A DNA stretch of 64,000 nt, from NCBI RefSeq assembly GCF_000412995.1, contig NZ_KE332512.1, forward strand, positions 248,001 through 312,000, read 5' to 3'. Of this stretch, positions 17,044 to 27,781 are shown piece by piece. The translations under genes were made by a program, and so were the position numbers. The notes below the pieces were generated by a model, which was given only the letters and a program-made list of their open reading frames with translations, made no database searches and had not been told where the DNA came from. The DNA comes from Treponema vincentii F0403. Its GTDB lineage: Bacteria; Spirochaetota; Spirochaetia; Treponematales; Treponemataceae. Numbering within the stretch: position 1 is the stretch's first letter; every line of letters begins with the position of its first letter.

Positions 17044-19560
17044 TTACTCCGCATCCCCGCCGTCAAGGTCAAGCTCCCCGTTGAAGGTTGTTTCCGAAGC
17101 GGCGGGCGTGATAGACTCTTCGTCTTCCCGCGCAACCACGTCCAAGCCGATGAGCTGATCGGGGCTTTCGATGTCGAGAATTCTAACCCCCTGCGCGGCG
17201 CGTCCCATTACGTTGATAGAAGAAACCTGCACGCGGATGGTTTTTCCCTGTCCGGTGATGCACACGATCTCGTCGTCATCGGCAACGGCTAATAGCCCGA
17301 CGACTTCTCCGGTCTTTTCGGTAACGGTGTACACCTTTTGCCCGCCGGTACCGCGTCCGTGCGGAGAAAACTCGGAAAAGTCAACCCGCTTGCCGTAGCC
17401 GTTCTCGCTCATTACGAGGAGCTTACCGTTATTGATCCGGAGCGCACCGGTCAGCTCATCCCCGCCGGACAGTCTGATGCCGATTACCCCATGCGAGGCG
17501 CGTCCCTGATCCCGTATTTCTGCTTCCGAAACGCGGAGCGCCTGCCCCTGCCGAGTTACCAGCATCAGCTCATCCTTACCCGTGGTAAGGATTGCACTGA
17601 CAAGCTTATCCCCTTCATCGAGCTTAATGGCGATAATGCCGCGCGTTTTGGCATTTTGGAAGCTGTCGGTCTGTACCTTCTTCACAATGCCGCCCGCCGT
17701 CGCCATCAAGAGGTATGTGTCGCTACTAAACTCTTTTAAGGATACAATCGTGGTAATTTCCTCGTCGGAAGATACGGCGAGGAGCGACTTGATATGAGAA
17801 CCGCGGCTTGTGCGGCTTGCTTCGGGGATTTCGTGTACCTTAACCCAGTACGCCTTCCCCTCGTTAGTGATAAACATGATGTAGTCATGGGTGGAAGCGG
17901 TGAAAATCTGGTCGATAAAGTCGTCTTCTACCAGTGCCGCCGAATTGGAACCCTTGCCGCCGCGGTTCTGCCGCTTGTAGGCGGTAACCGGCACCCGTTT
18001 GATGTAACCGAGGTTGGAAACCAGCACCACCATCTGCTCTTTTTTAATGAGATCTTCGATGTTGATCTCTTCTACCTCGTCGCTTACGATATCGGTACGG
18101 CGGTCATCGCCGAATTTTTCCGCAAGCTCATCGGTTTCCTGCTTAATGAGCGCAAGGATTTTTTCGGGATGCGCCAAGAGGTCTTTCAGGTGCTCGATCA
18201 ATACCTCAAGTTCCTGCAATTCCTTGCGGAGATCTTCAATTTCGAGGCTGGTCAGTCGTTTAAGCTGCATATCGACGATAGCCTGCGCCTGTACGTCGTC
18301 AAAGGAGAAGCGCTCCATCAGCGCATTCTTGGCGCTTGCCGTATCGCGCGATCCGCGGATAATCTTTATCACCTCATCGATGTTGTCGATAGCGACGATG
18401 AGCGCACGTAAAATATGGGCACGTTCCTCGGCTTTTTTCAAGTCGAAGCGGACGCGGCGGGTAACTACCTCCTGCCGGTGCGCAACAAAGTAGCCGACCA
18501 GCTGCTTGAGCGTCAGCGTCTGCGGACGGCCTTCCACCAAAGCAAGATTGATAACGCCGAAGGAGGATTGCAGCGCGGTCTTAGAAAAGAGCTGGTTCAG
18601 CACCACCTTTGCGATTGCACCCCGTTTCAGCTCGATAACGAGCCTCAAACCTGCGCGGTCTGAGGTTTCGTCGTTGACTGCGGCAATCCCTTCTATCACT
18701 TTTTCGCGGGCAAGTTCGCCGATCTTGGAAACAAGCGCCGTGGTGTTCACCTGATAGGGCACTTCGGTAAAGATAATCGTTTCCTTGCCTTTTTTATCAA
18801 CCTCGATATTGAACCTGCCCCGGACTAAAATCTTACCGCGGCCGGTTTTAAAGGCTTGCCGGATACCCTTTTTCCCAAAGATGATGCCGCCGGTAGGAAA
18901 ATCCGGCCCTTTTATGTATTTGGCAAGTTCATCGATGGTGATGTCGGGATTGTCGATATAGGCGGACACCGCTTGGGCAATTTCGCGTAAGTTGTGCGGC
19001 GGCATATTGGTTGCCATACCGACCGCAATACCGCTCGACCCGTTCGCCAGCAAAAACGGAAACTTACCGGGCAGAACAGTCGGCTCCTGCGTGGAATCGT
19101 CAAAGTTCGGAATAAAATCGACGGTGTCTTTTTTAATATCTTCTACCATCGATTCGGCGAGCCGCGCCATCTTCGCTTCCGTATAACGGTAAGCAGCAGG
19201 CGGGTCTCCGCCAATGGTTCCGAAGTTTCCCTGCGGATGAATAACCGGATACCGGAGCGAAAAATCCTGCCCCAACCGGACAAGCGCATCGTAGACGGAA
19301 GCATCGCCGTGCGGATGGTAGCTTCCCAGTACATCACCGACAATCTTAGCGCACTTGCGCGTCGGTCCCGAATACCGCAGGTTCTTCTCTTCCATTGAAT
19401 AGAGGATTCTGCGGTGTACCGGCTTCAGTCCGTCCCGCACATCAGGCAGCGCACGGCTGACAATAACCGACATCGAATAGTCTATATATGCACGTTTTAC
19501 TTCATTTTCAATCGAAATCGGGATCAATACCCCGCCTTCCGGCGTCTTTATTTCTTCCAC
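17044..19560 (-). CDS. gyrA: DNA gyrase subunit A
   Basis: An 838-residue type II topoisomerase subunit that cuts and rejoins DNA during negative supercoiling. The catalytic tyrosine is Tyr126 in AAYRYTEAKMARL. The quinolone-pocket helix reads GSYHPHGDASVYDALVR, with Ala87 where E. coli has Ser83 and Asp91 at the E. coli Asp87 position. The GyrA box QNRGGKG before the C-terminal beta-pinwheel confirms gyrase rather than topoisomerase IV. It begins 13 bases after gyrB. An acidic tail ends the protein. Confidence 0.97.
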   Translation of the reverse strand: MEEIKTPEGGVLIPISIENEVKRAYIDYSMSVIVSRALPDVRDGLKPVHRRILYSMEEKNLRYSGPTRKCAKIVGDVLGSYHPHGDASVYDALVRLGQDFSLRYPVIHPQGNFGTIGGDPPAAYRYTEAKMARLAESMVEDIKKDTVDFIPNFDDSTQEPTVLPGKFPFLLANGSSGIAVGMATNMPPHNLREIAQAVSAYIDNPDITIDELAKYIKGPDFPTGGIIFGKKGIRQAFKTGRGKILVRGRFNIEVDKKGKETIIFTEVPYQVNTTALVSKIGELAREKVIEGIAAVNDETSDRAGLRLVIELKRGAIAKVVLNQLFSKTALQSSFGVINLALVEGRPQTLTLKQLVGYFVAHRQEVVTRRVRFDLKKAEERAHILRALIVAIDNIDEVIKIIRGSRDTASAKNALMERFSFDDVQAQAIVDMQLKRLTSLEIEDLRKELQELEVLIEHLKDLLAHPEKILALIKQETDELAEKFGDDRRTDIVSDEVEEINIEDLIKKEQMVVLVSNLGYIKRVPVTAYKRQNRGGKGSNSAALVEDDFIDQIFTASTHDYIMFITNEGKAYWVKVHEIPEASRTSRGSHIKSLLAVSSDEEITTIVSLKEFSSDTYLLMATAGGIVKKVQTDSFQNAKTRGIIAIKLDEGDKLVSAILTTGKDELMLVTRQGQALRVSEAEIRDQGRASHGVIGIRLSGGDELTGALRINNGKLLVMSENGYGKRVDFSEFSPHGRGTGGQKVYTVTEKTGEVVGLLAVADDDEIVCITGQGKTIRVQVSSINVMGRAAQGVRILDIESPDQLIGLDVVAREDEESITPAASETTFNGELDLDGGDAE

Positions 19561-19573
19561 GTTTTATACTCCA

Positions 19574-21490
<1,917 letters not shown>

Positions 21491-21623
21491 GTACTATCCT
21501 TGAGACTAAAAATGAAGGGAACCGGAAAAAAGAGTAATCTTTGACGGTATCCTGTGAATTATGGGTTATCCTACAAAAATGGTTTTAACGGTAGAAACTC
21601 CCGCTCTTTATGGAAATCGGGCT

Positions 21624-21652
21624 ATTCTACTATAATCGGCCGAAAAAGTAAA
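21624..21652 (-). promoter_or_regulatory. Candidate gyrB promoter
   Basis: On the minus strand TTTACT (21647-21652) and TAGAAT (21624-21629) are 17 bases apart. The leader to the gyrB ATG would be about 125 bases. The rest of the 509-base gap 21491-21999 holds the candidate small RNA and no convincing protein gene. Confidence 0.4.
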
Positions 21653-21816
21653 GGCTGCGGCGGCTCGGTTTTGTTATAAGACAAACGCAGCAGCAGCTTT
21701 GTGCTGTGTGCTTTTAATACGAAATAGCGGATATTGCTTGCAGAATAAAACGAATCTACTGATACATCAAAGGGAATACGTGTCTCCCTGCCGATGCATT
21801 GTAGGAGCTATTAATG

Positions 21817-21882
21817 AAAAAAGCCGAGAATTTGCAATCCCGGAACTCCAATTGCTCCGCGACCAAAATTCTCAGCTGCTGT
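21817..21882 (-). ncRNA. Candidate small RNA or gyrB leader with intrinsic terminator
   Basis: Downstream of a near-consensus promoter, the minus strand encodes about 66 bases folding into one long structure. The 12-base outer stem pairs AGCUGAGAAUUU with AAAUUCUCGGCU (one G-U), then come a 10-base bulge and an inner stem GCAAU/AUUGC with a 12-base loop, ending in a U-run. CGGA in the bulge is complementary to UCCG in the loop, so a pseudoknot is possible. Transcription heads toward gyrB, so it is either a free small RNA or a terminated leader. A plain terminator for the acetyltransferase gene is the alternative. Confidence 0.5.
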
Positions 21883-21887
21883 ATAAG

Positions 21888-21916
21888 AATATAACAGCAT
21901 ATCATAATACTGTCAA
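21888..21916 (-). promoter_or_regulatory. Near-consensus promoter for the candidate small RNA
   Basis: On the minus strand TTGACA (21911-21916) and TATATT (21888-21893) are 17 bases apart. It is among the best promoter matches in the window, and there is no protein gene in the next 390 bases downstream. Confidence 0.6.
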
Positions 21917-21999
21917 GTAAAGAATCAGGCTTGTCAAAAAATCAGGCTGTAATAGCTTCTATCGGCGGCTATTATGCAGGCCGTTTTATATTTAAGCAA

Positions 22000-22965
22000 T
22001 TATTTAGAGGATAGCTTTTCTTTCTCCCTCGCTCTCCAATAGCTCATCCTGAATAAGCCGCATTGCGCAAAGCCGAGCTTTTCGTATACGCGGCCGGCAG
22101 CCGTGTTGGCGGTTTTTACAAAGAGCGCAAAGCCGTGCGCTTCCGCGCTATGGGTCTTGATGAGATGCGCAACGGCTGCTGCGGCTAAGCCTTTGTTCCG
22201 GTATGCGGGCAGCGTGTAGACCCCGCCGATTTGCAGCCAGTGAAAGCCTTGGGCATTGGTTCCCGCCCTTGCGAGTATTTGCCCGTCTGCCGATACCTTG
22301 TAGATATATTCGGTTTTAAGGCGGGCGCGCAGCGAAAGTTTACATACGCTTGGGTTTATCGGGCGGCCTTCAAAGGCGACTTCGGTATTTTCATAATCGA
22401 GCTGGAGCGGGAAGAGTTCTTCAAGATCGCTTTCCGCAGCCCGTTCAATCGACAGCGTGCCGTTTATGTTGTGCTGCGCCGCTTTAAAGAATGCATCCGT
22501 ACAAGGTTTAGTGCGCCGCATCAAGCGGTAATCTACGGCGGCGTCGAGCCGAGCTGATGTATGTTGAGCAGAGGCGGTTTCGGGAATAAGCCATTCCAAA
22601 AGGAGCGTGTGCTCGCGGAGACCTGCAACGGCATAGAGCTCCGTATAAGAAAAATCCCGTTCCAAGAAGAATCGGCCGAAAGCTAAAATTGCCTCTTCGG
22701 GAAGCTCCGTACCGATGCAGTGGAACAGAATGCCATATGTGCTGAACAGTAAGACTCCGCAGCAGATTTTTTGCGGTTGCGGACAAGTGTGCTGCTGCGG
22801 GTAGGCATATACCGCTGCCGCCTTTTTATACCGTGCCGTATAGCCGGGGTAGAGGCAAAGCCGCAGCTGCTCTGCAAGATCGATGCAGCGGTATTCGTGC
22901 TTTTGCACGAATGCAGCCGCGTCATAGATAGTTTGCGGGGTTAATAGCTCAAAACAGTACTGCAT
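22000..22965 (-). CDS. GNAT-family N-acetyltransferase
   Basis: The C-terminal 150 residues show the GNAT acetyl-CoA site: YTLPAYRNKGLAAAAVAHLI (motif A, RxxGxA) and TANTAAGRVYEKLGFAQCGLFRMSYW (motif B). The N-terminal half (about 170 residues) has no family I recognise. The acceptor is unknown. It overlaps the end of the upstream membrane-protein gene, so translation is probably coupled. ATG 22963-22965 and a TTG nine bases earlier are both possible starts; neither has a clear ribosome site. Confidence 0.8.
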   Translation of the reverse strand: MQYCFELLTPQTIYDAAAFVQKHEYRCIDLAEQLRLCLYPGYTARYKKAAAVYAYPQQHTCPQPQKICCGVLLFSTYGILFHCIGTELPEEAILAFGRFFLERDFSYTELYAVAGLREHTLLLEWLIPETASAQHTSARLDAAVDYRLMRRTKPCTDAFFKAAQHNINGTLSIERAAESDLEELFPLQLDYENTEVAFEGRPINPSVCKLSLRARLKTEYIYKVSADGQILARAGTNAQGFHWLQIGGVYTLPAYRNKGLAAAAVAHLIKTHSAEAHGFALFVKTANTAAGRVYEKLGFAQCGLFRMSYWRAREKEKLSSK

Positions 22966-24172
22966 ACCGGTCAAATGCCGCGGCTGCAGCAGCTTTGTCT
23001 TGCCTGCCGATACTGCGGCCGCTGCCTAACAATTTTGCCGCGAGGATGTCTTCCGCACGCAGCGAACCGAAGCCTGCAAGTTCGGAGTAGGGGCGGATAT
23101 AGAAGCAGAACGGCAGCGGCTGCACCTGTTCGGTATATGACTGCCGCGCGGCAGCGGATGCCGCGGAAGGTTTTTCGGCAGGGGCGTTTCCGCCGGCAAC
23201 TGCCGTTTGATCGGATGCTGCGAGCTCGGATGCGGCAGCGGGAGTGTCCGCGGCAGAACTGTCTTCGGCGGTAGTGTCAGGCTGTTGTTCCCGCACAATC
23301 CGTGCCCATCCTTCGGGGGCGGACGGCAGCGGCTCTTCTTCGGAGAGGCAGAAAAACACGCCGGTAAATACGCCCGGATTTTCCGTACAAAAGTGCGCTG
23401 CCAAATCGGTGTAAATTCCTTCCGCGTATAAAAATATCCGCTTGGTGCGTCCGTAGCGGGCAACCGTTTTTTCGAGAAACGAGGCGAAGGACGCAGCTAT
23501 CTCAGGATTATCTTCTTTCGCTAAATACCGCTGCTCTTTTTTGCCGATGAGGGGCAGCAGTTTGCGGTACAGTTCGATACGGGGAATAATACCGCGCGGT
23601 TCAAGTCCCGTTATTTCCGCTACGGTGTATCCCTGATCCGCCAGCAAGGCTGCAAGCGTTTCCGGCTTGCCGGAATAGGGGAGAGCTTCGGCAATAATCA
23701 CTAAAGCTCTTTTATCGGCGCCCCCCTGCCGCTCAATCAATAATCCTTCAATAGGGTTAGTTGGTGAATCGATGGGATATGAATCAATAGGGCGAATTGT
23801 CAGCGGATATTCGGTTCTGATATTCGCTTCCGGCGCAAATGTGAATACGCAATACACTATGCCGCAGAAAAGAGCTGATAACACAATTCGCAGTATCACC
23901 GATGCAATGCCGTAAAAGTCGTTCAGCACTCCTTGGGTAAACGCGATAAGCCGTATAATTTCCGAAAGGCAGACAATCAGCACAAATAAGATTAAGAGAA
24001 AAAGAGAGAGAACAATTCCCTGTCCGATAATAATACAGATACAGACAAAGAGGCTTAGAAAGGGTAAAATAGGAATTGCGTTGCCTCTTTTTAAGCTTTT
24101 TGAAAAGGGGCGCAGCAATACCGGCAGTAAGAGGAGCAGCGCTACAAGCTCACTTAGTAACAGATCGGTCAT
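22949..24172 (-). CDS. Uncharacterised membrane protein with cytosolic or periplasmic domain
   Basis: About 407 residues. The first 125 or so form four hydrophobic helices (including LLLSELVALLLLLPVLLRPF). A soluble part follows, beginning ALVIIAEALPYSGKPETLAALLADQGY, which has the alternating strand-helix look of an alpha/beta hydrolase or Rossmann-like fold, but I see no GxSxG. Before the end an Ala/Ser/Glu-rich stretch looks disordered. The frame opens at 24205, but AAGGAAAA lies just before ATG 24170-24172, which I take as the start. I do not recognise the family. Confidence 0.7.
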   Translation of the reverse strand: MTDLLLSELVALLLLLPVLLRPFSKSLKRGNAIPILPFLSLFVCICIIIGQGIVLSLFLLILFVLIVCLSEIIRLIAFTQGVLNDFYGIASVILRIVLSALFCGIVYCVFTFAPEANIRTEYPLTIRPIDSYPIDSPTNPIEGLLIERQGGADKRALVIIAEALPYSGKPETLAALLADQGYTVAEITGLEPRGIIPRIELYRKLLPLIGKKEQRYLAKEDNPEIAASFASFLEKTVARYGRTKRIFLYAEGIYTDLAAHFCTENPGVFTGVFFCLSEEEPLPSAPEGWARIVREQQPDTTAEDSSAADTPAAASELAASDQTAVAGGNAPAEKPSAASAAARQSYTEQVQPLPFCFYIRPYSELAGFGSLRAEDILAAKLLGSGRSIGRQDKAAAAAAFDRYAVLF

Positions 24173-24193
24173 ATTTTTTCCTTTTGAAGTAAC

Positions 24194-24247
24194 GGGAAGC
24201 TCCAAAGCCGTAACCGGTTTTAGAGGTTCTCTCTATAATTCTATAAT
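24194..24247 (+). promoter_or_regulatory. Divergent intergenic region with possible lon-like promoter
   Basis: A loose copy of the GGGAAGCTCCAAA...TTTTAGAGGTTCTC hairpin family spans 24194-24233. TTTAGA (24219-24224) and TATAAT (24242-24247), 17 bases apart, could form a promoter for the rightward protease gene. A second TATAAT lies at 24253-24258. Confidence 0.3.
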
Positions 24248-24282
24248 ATAGTTATAATATAGTATTGAGGAGATTGAAGCTA

Positions 24283-26697
24283 TTGAATACATCAACATCA
24301 AATACCCTGCAGCAGGCTTCGGCACGGGAGCTTCCGCTTTCGGAAATTCAATTCGATATACCGGAATCAAAAATCGCCGCATTAAAAACACAAGCGCCGA
24401 ATAAACCGATCGTCGGACAGCTCCGTGCGGTTTCCGCATTGGAACTCGGCTTAAGTATTGACGACGACGGCTACAACATTTTTATTATGGGAGCGCCGGG
24501 GACAGGCCGCCGGACGGTTCTTTCTTCGTTGCTCAAGGACTATAAACCAAATACCGCCGGTTTGCAAGATATCGCGTATGCGTATAATTACCGCCATCCG
24601 TCCGAACCGGTTGCGCTGTTTTTCCCTGCGGGCGAGGGTAAGAAATTTCAGCACAGCCTTAAGAATGCGGTTGAAAATATTTACAAACAAGCGCTGCAGA
24701 TTGAAAAGTCGGAGAATTTTTTGTCCGCTCAAAAGAAGATTATGTCGGCGGTAGACAGCGATGAAAACTCCATGCTTGCAAATTTTGAAGTGATGATGCT
24801 GTCGCGAGGATTTAAACTCTTGCAGCTTAAAGATGATCCCAATCAATCCGTCGATTTGATTCCGCTCATTAAAGGAAAAGAAGTACCGTTCGGTGAGCTG
24901 CAGCTGCAGGTCGCGCGGAAAAAATTTTCAGAACAAACGCTCAACGACTTGCGCGAAACGTATTACCGTTCGCTCGATGAGCTTGCCGATCTTTTTGCGC
25001 TATTGCGGAAAAAGAGAACGGAAGCCGAAGAAAAGCTCAAGCAGCTGTATATCGATTTACTTAAACCCGTTATCGAGGCGGAATTTAAGCCTGCTCATTC
25101 GATGCTGGAAAGCTATCCTGCAGAAACCGATACGCAGAAAAAAAACAACGAAAAGGTCGCCGCTTTTTTAAAGAAGACCGAAGCGGATTTAATCGCCCGT
25201 GCCGTTATGTATGCAGCGCCGTTTAAGTCTCCGCGGCACAAGAAGGCTTTTTTCGGGCGGTATGCAATCAATCTCATTTGCGAAAATACGGAAGACAAAT
25301 CCTACGTTATCGACGAGAACCAGCCGAGCTTTGCCAATCTCTTCGGTACAATCGAAGGACACGGCGATGAAGAATACGGAGTGATTAACGGACATTTGCG
25401 TTTGCGCGGGGGAGCGGTGCATCGTGCCTTAGGCGGTTTTTTGGTGCTGCGCCTGAAAGACCTTTTGGAAGAAGAGGATTCGTGGGTGTACTTAAAGCGG
25501 GTATTGCAGTCGGGGCGAATCACCGTACAGGCGCCTCCTGCCGGTACGCACACACCTTCGCTTTTAAAGCCGGAGCCGATACCTGCGCAGTTGAAGGTTA
25601 TCATCATCGGCGGGGAATACTCGTATGAGATTCTCTATCAAGAGGATCCCGACTTTTATAAGCTGTTCAAGGTATGCGCCGAATTCGATTCGGTGATGCC
25701 GCTGACTGATGAAAATTTGGCGGCCGTATTGGCGCTGATTGAAACCTTTGTGAAAGACCGACATTCGCTGCCATTCAGCGATTCAGGCTATGCGAAATTG
25801 CTTGCGTATGCCGTTGAACTTTCGGAGAGCCGGCATCTGATATCCGCCCAATTTACGAAGCTTGCGGATTTTGTTGCGGAGGCTAATTATACGGCAAAGC
25901 AGCTGTCTTGCGAGCTGATTACCGACGAAGTTATCCGCAAAACGATCGAGCGGCGGCATTATCTTTCGGCGTTACCCGAAGAAAAATTTGCCGAGATGGT
26001 GCAGCTTAGAGAGATTTTAATCGATACGTGCGGCACGGCGGTCGGGAAAATCAACGGGCTTGCGGTAGAAGAGCGCGGCTTTCATACCTTCGGCATACCG
26101 GTGAGCGTTACTGCTCAAGCATCCCCCGGTACCGCCGGTATTATCAACATCGAGCGGGAAGCGGGGCTTTCCGGCGAAATCTACGATAAAGCGCACCTCA
26201 TTATCAGTTCTATTCTCCGGCAAAAGTACGCGCCGGATTTCCCGCTGTCGATTTCCGCCGCTATTTGTTTTGAACAATCGTACGGAATGATCGACGGGGA
26301 CTCCGCTTCCTGTGCCGAACTTTTCGCGCTGCTTTCCGCAATCGGCGGAATACCGCTTAGGCAGGACATTGCGGTAACGGGCAGTTTGAATCAGCTCGGT
26401 ATGGTGCAGCCGGTCGGCGGCATCTCCGAAAAGATAACCGGTTTTTTCGACACCTGTACGATTCTCGGCCTTACCGGTACGCAAGGCGCGCTCATTCCGC
26501 AGGGCAATAAGAACAACCTCTTTTTACCGGAGCGTGTCATCAAGGCAATCGCCGAAAAGCGGTTTAGGATATGGGCGGTAAGCAACATCGACGAAGGTAT
26601 CGAGCTGCTGAGCGGTATGGATACAACCTCCGTTACCGTGCGCGTTTCTGCAGCGCTGCGGGACTTTGCGGAAAAGGTGAAAGCATTCCGCAAATAG
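24283..26697 (+). CDS. Lon-like protease (LonB/LonC type, AAA_32 plus S16 peptidase domain)
   Basis: About 804 residues. Near the N-terminus GAPGTGRRT (70-78) is a P-loop in which the usual Lys is Arg. The middle matches the AAA_32 pattern (PSFANLFGTIEG, GALHRAxGGFLVL-like, PAQLKVIIIGGEYSYEILY). The C-terminal protease domain has the Lon dyad: Ser674 in DGDSAS and Lys717 in GISEKITGF, 43 residues apart as in E. coli Lon (679/722). No classical Lon N-domain is present. Of several TTG codons, 24283 is best placed after GAGGAG (24267-24272). It probably degrades damaged or unfolded proteins. Confidence 0.88.
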   Translation: MNTSTSNTLQQASARELPLSEIQFDIPESKIAALKTQAPNKPIVGQLRAVSALELGLSIDDDGYNIFIMGAPGTGRRTVLSSLLKDYKPNTAGLQDIAYAYNYRHPSEPVALFFPAGEGKKFQHSLKNAVENIYKQALQIEKSENFLSAQKKIMSAVDSDENSMLANFEVMMLSRGFKLLQLKDDPNQSVDLIPLIKGKEVPFGELQLQVARKKFSEQTLNDLRETYYRSLDELADLFALLRKKRTEAEEKLKQLYIDLLKPVIEAEFKPAHSMLESYPAETDTQKKNNEKVAAFLKKTEADLIARAVMYAAPFKSPRHKKAFFGRYAINLICENTEDKSYVIDENQPSFANLFGTIEGHGDEEYGVINGHLRLRGGAVHRALGGFLVLRLKDLLEEEDSWVYLKRVLQSGRITVQAPPAGTHTPSLLKPEPIPAQLKVIIIGGEYSYEILYQEDPDFYKLFKVCAEFDSVMPLTDENLAAVLALIETFVKDRHSLPFSDSGYAKLLAYAVELSESRHLISAQFTKLADFVAEANYTAKQLSCELITDEVIRKTIERRHYLSALPEEKFAEMVQLREILIDTCGTAVGKINGLAVEERGFHTFGIPVSVTAQASPGTAGIINIEREAGLSGEIYDKAHLIISSILRQKYAPDFPLSISAAICFEQSYGMIDGDSASCAELFALLSAIGGIPLRQDIAVTGSLNQLGMVQPVGGISEKITGFFDTCTILGLTGTQGALIPQGNKNNLFLPERVIKAIAEKRFRIWAVSNIDEGIELLSGMDTTSVTVRVSAALRDFAEKVKAFRK

Positions 26698-26704
26698 GGG
26701 AGCT

Positions 26705-27748
26705 TTATGCAAGCGCCTGTAGGAGTTTTGTTACGTTTTCATCCGTGGTTGCCCAGTCGGTTGCAATGCGGACAACAGTGTGCGAATCGTCTTTCTTTTC
26801 CCAAAAACCGAATGCGATTTTTTGAGAAAGTTCCGCATAACGGGTGTTTTCGAGCACAATAAAGATCTGATTGGTCGGCGCGGCAAAATATTGTTCATAT
26901 CCGTGTGAATCAAGAAAGGCGCGGATGGTGTCGGCGGCACGGATTGCAGTGTCCCCGATATGGAGATACAAATCATCGGTAAAAAGCGTTTCAAACTGGA
27001 TGCCGAGCAGCCTTCCTTTTGCAAGTAAAGCGCCGTGCTGCTTCATAATGGTAAAAAAATGCGGACTGCGCTTAGGATCGGGGATAACGACCGCTTCGCC
27101 GAAGAGAGCGCCGCATTTAGTGCCGCCGATGTAAAAGGCGTCACAGAATTCCGTAAGATCTGCAAGCGTTGCATCGTTTTCTTTGCAGGCAAGCGCATAC
27201 GCAAGCCGTGCACCGTCGACATAGAGTGGGATACGGTATTTGCGGCAGACTGTACTGATTGCCGTTATTTCCTGTTTGGTGTAAAGCGTTCCGTATTCCG
27301 TCGGCTGCGAGATGTACGCCATCCCCGGATGCACCATGTGCTCATAGTTTCCGTCTGCATAAAAATCCCGTAGATAGTGTTCAATTGCTGCGGCGGTAAT
27401 TTTACCTTTGTCGCCTGTGATGGGCAGCACCTTATGCCCGCCGAACTCTATCGCGCCTGCTTCGTGTACGGCAACATGACCAGTTTGCGCTGCAATAACG
27501 CCTTCATACCGGTTAAGGAGCGCATCGATAACCGTTGCATTCGTTTGAGTCCCGCCGACGAGAAAATGTACTGCCGCATCCGGACAGTTACAGGCCTTTC
27601 TGATAAGACTGCGTGCCCGCTCACAGTATTCGTCGGTGCCGTACCCTGCCGTTTGCTCCATATTCGTTTGTACAAGGCGTTGAATAATCGCAGGATGCGC
27701 TCCTTCCATATAATCCGAAGAAAAATAAAGTTTATTTTCAGTTTCCAT
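26705..27748 (-). CDS. ltaE: Low-specificity L-threonine aldolase family (PLP)
   Basis: A 347-residue fold-type I PLP enzyme that would cleave L-threonine or L-allo-threonine to glycine and acetaldehyde. It shows GYGTDEYCERARSLIRK, FLVGGTQTNATVI and PLYVDGARLAYAL, and the PLP lysine in FYIGGTKCGALFGE. It converges with the Lon-like gene (7 bases apart) and follows the sugar permease genes on the same strand with 33 bases between, so it may share their transcript. Beta-eliminating relatives have a similar fold, so the exact substrate is not certain. Confidence 0.88.
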   Translation of the reverse strand: METENKLYFSSDYMEGAHPAIIQRLVQTNMEQTAGYGTDEYCERARSLIRKACNCPDAAVHFLVGGTQTNATVIDALLNRYEGVIAAQTGHVAVHEAGAIEFGGHKVLPITGDKGKITAAAIEHYLRDFYADGNYEHMVHPGMAYISQPTEYGTLYTKQEITAISTVCRKYRIPLYVDGARLAYALACKENDATLADLTEFCDAFYIGGTKCGALFGEAVVIPDPKRSPHFFTIMKQHGALLAKGRLLGIQFETLFTDDLYLHIGDTAIRAADTIRAFLDSHGYEQYFAAPTNQIFIVLENTRYAELSQKIAFGFWEKKDDSHTVVRIATDWATTDENVTKLLQALA

Positions 27749-27781
27749 GCCGTACCTCTTGCTTATATTTTTAAACTTTTC

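Noticed and set aside
21814-21894. 26-codon plus-strand ORF with AGGAG upstream
   Set aside because: It lies exactly opposite the candidate small RNA, and its codons are the stem sequences; the RNA reading explains the region better.
21699-21920. 73-residue plus-strand ORF between gyrB and the acetyltransferase gene
   Set aside because: No ribosome site, no recognisable similarity, and it spans the small RNA promoter and hairpin.
23026-23463. 145-residue minus-strand ORF inside the membrane-protein gene
   Set aside because: It is a shadow of the Ala-rich coding region in another frame with Pro/Ser/Arg-biased composition and no similarity.
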